A stretch of 64,000 nt of DNA from positions 124,001 through 188,000 of the forward strand of contig NZ_SCNV01000005.1 of assembly GCF_005503145.1 (NCBI RefSeq), written 5' to 3'. The position numbers and the translations under genes were made by a program. The notes below the pieces were generated by a model. The model was not told where the DNA came from, ran no database searches, and was given only the letters and a program-made list of their open reading frames with translations. This stretch comes from Burkholderia sp. 4M9327F10. GTDB taxonomy: Bacteria > Pseudomonadota > Gammaproteobacteria > Burkholderiales > Burkholderiaceae. Within the stretch, counting starts at the first letter, position 1, and each line of letters begins with the position of its first letter. Shown piece by piece: positions 63,699 to 64,000 of the stretch.

Positions 63699-64000
63699 AT
63701 GGTCTTTCTCCCCGTTTTTCTCTTTGCGGCCTATGCGAATCTGATTCTTGCGGTGCGCGGTCTTTTGGCCCAGGGGCGAGCGGCCGTCGTCGCCCAAGCT
63801 CACTTCATCGTGTGCATGGTTGGGGCGCTTGGATTGCTCCTTGGATTTGAACTGGTGCCGGACCCCAGGAAGGGCATTGCCGGTGACGCGTACAACTGGT
63901 CCGTCGTCGCGTTCTTCGTGTTTGGCCTGCTTACAGTTCTCATGTTCGGCGCGCGGCTTGTCGGACTGGCCCGCGACAGATCTGCGCACAGGGGCGTCGC
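63699..64000 (+). CDS. Membrane protein, truncated by the window edge
   Basis: A frame starting at ATG 63699 stays open to the end of the window (about 100 codons). It has three hydrophobic segments (residues 1-22, 30-50, 69-90). Its start lies 2 bp after the preceding stop codon, so the two are translationally coupled. The remainder lies outside. Confidence 0.6.
   Translation, partial: MVFLPVFLFAAYANLILAVRGLLAQGRAAVVAQAHFIVCMVGALGLLLGFELVPDPRKGIAGDAYNWSVVAFFVFGLLTVLMFGARLVGLARDRSAHRGV

Overview
The window reads as an accessory segment of a high-G+C Burkholderiaceae genome (Burkholderia, Paraburkholderia or Caballeronia type), most likely a plasmid, a megaplasmid or a large island on a secondary replicon. 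Reasons: two DUF4148 secreted proteins (a Burkholderiales-type family), PbrR/CadR-, CueR- and MerR-controlled metal modules, IS21- and IS1071-like elements, toxin-antitoxin pairs, and on the right many tiny genes with a TrfB/KorA-like regulator, as on broad-host-range plasmids. No rRNA or tRNA gene was recognised.

Left part (1-7.5 kb): the tail of an IS21 istB gene, a surface-polymer acyltransferase, and a second IS21 element whose istA is cut by an IS1071-like Tn3-family element (3998-7198). The other side of that element cuts an mgtC-like gene. The element lacks a target duplication, so this looks like a deletion junction.

Cation and envelope part (7.2-17.2 kb): an NRAMP-family transporter with altered metal-site motifs, in line with the truncated mgtC; an OprB-type porin and a decayed second copy of its 3' end; an MbfA-like ferritin-VIT1 iron exporter; CorA; and an orphan serine recombinase. 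An XRE-ImmA/DUF4411 PIN-like pair follows (17.9-19.6 kb).

Metal resistance part (19.8-45.8 kb): a PbrR/CadR-like regulator divergent from a small cation transporter; a complete mer locus (merR divergent from merTPCABE) with a Tn3-type terminal repeat beyond merR; DsbD; and a copper/silver block comprising a multicopper oxidase, HiPIP, PCYCGC protein, PII-like protein, CusF and CusCBA. Two CueR paralogues, Met/His-rich periplasmic proteins, DUF2933, a 1-Cys peroxiredoxin, a methyltransferase and a DUF318 permease complete it. Three paralogous small secreted proteins ending in RPPQxL sit beside the copper genes. Together these cover periplasmic capture, oxidation, thiol repair and export of Cu(I)/Ag(I), plus uptake and reduction of Hg(II) and cleavage of organomercurials.

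Right part (46-64 kb): plasmid-like cargo, including a LexA-boxed Cys-rich unknown, VapBC, a HEPN-like protein, several unknown membrane proteins and lipoproteins, a P4-phage-like immunity RNA region in front of a membrane/HTH protein, a PAAR remnant, an Xre-RES pair, SRAP/YedK, an orphan LexA-boxed imuA, and small genes running off the right edge. The strongest leads for unusual biology are the P4/C4-like RNA module, the SOS-controlled unknown gene, the leaderless-looking copper peptides, the divergent NRAMP protein with its upstream small ORF, and the repeated 14-bp palindrome.
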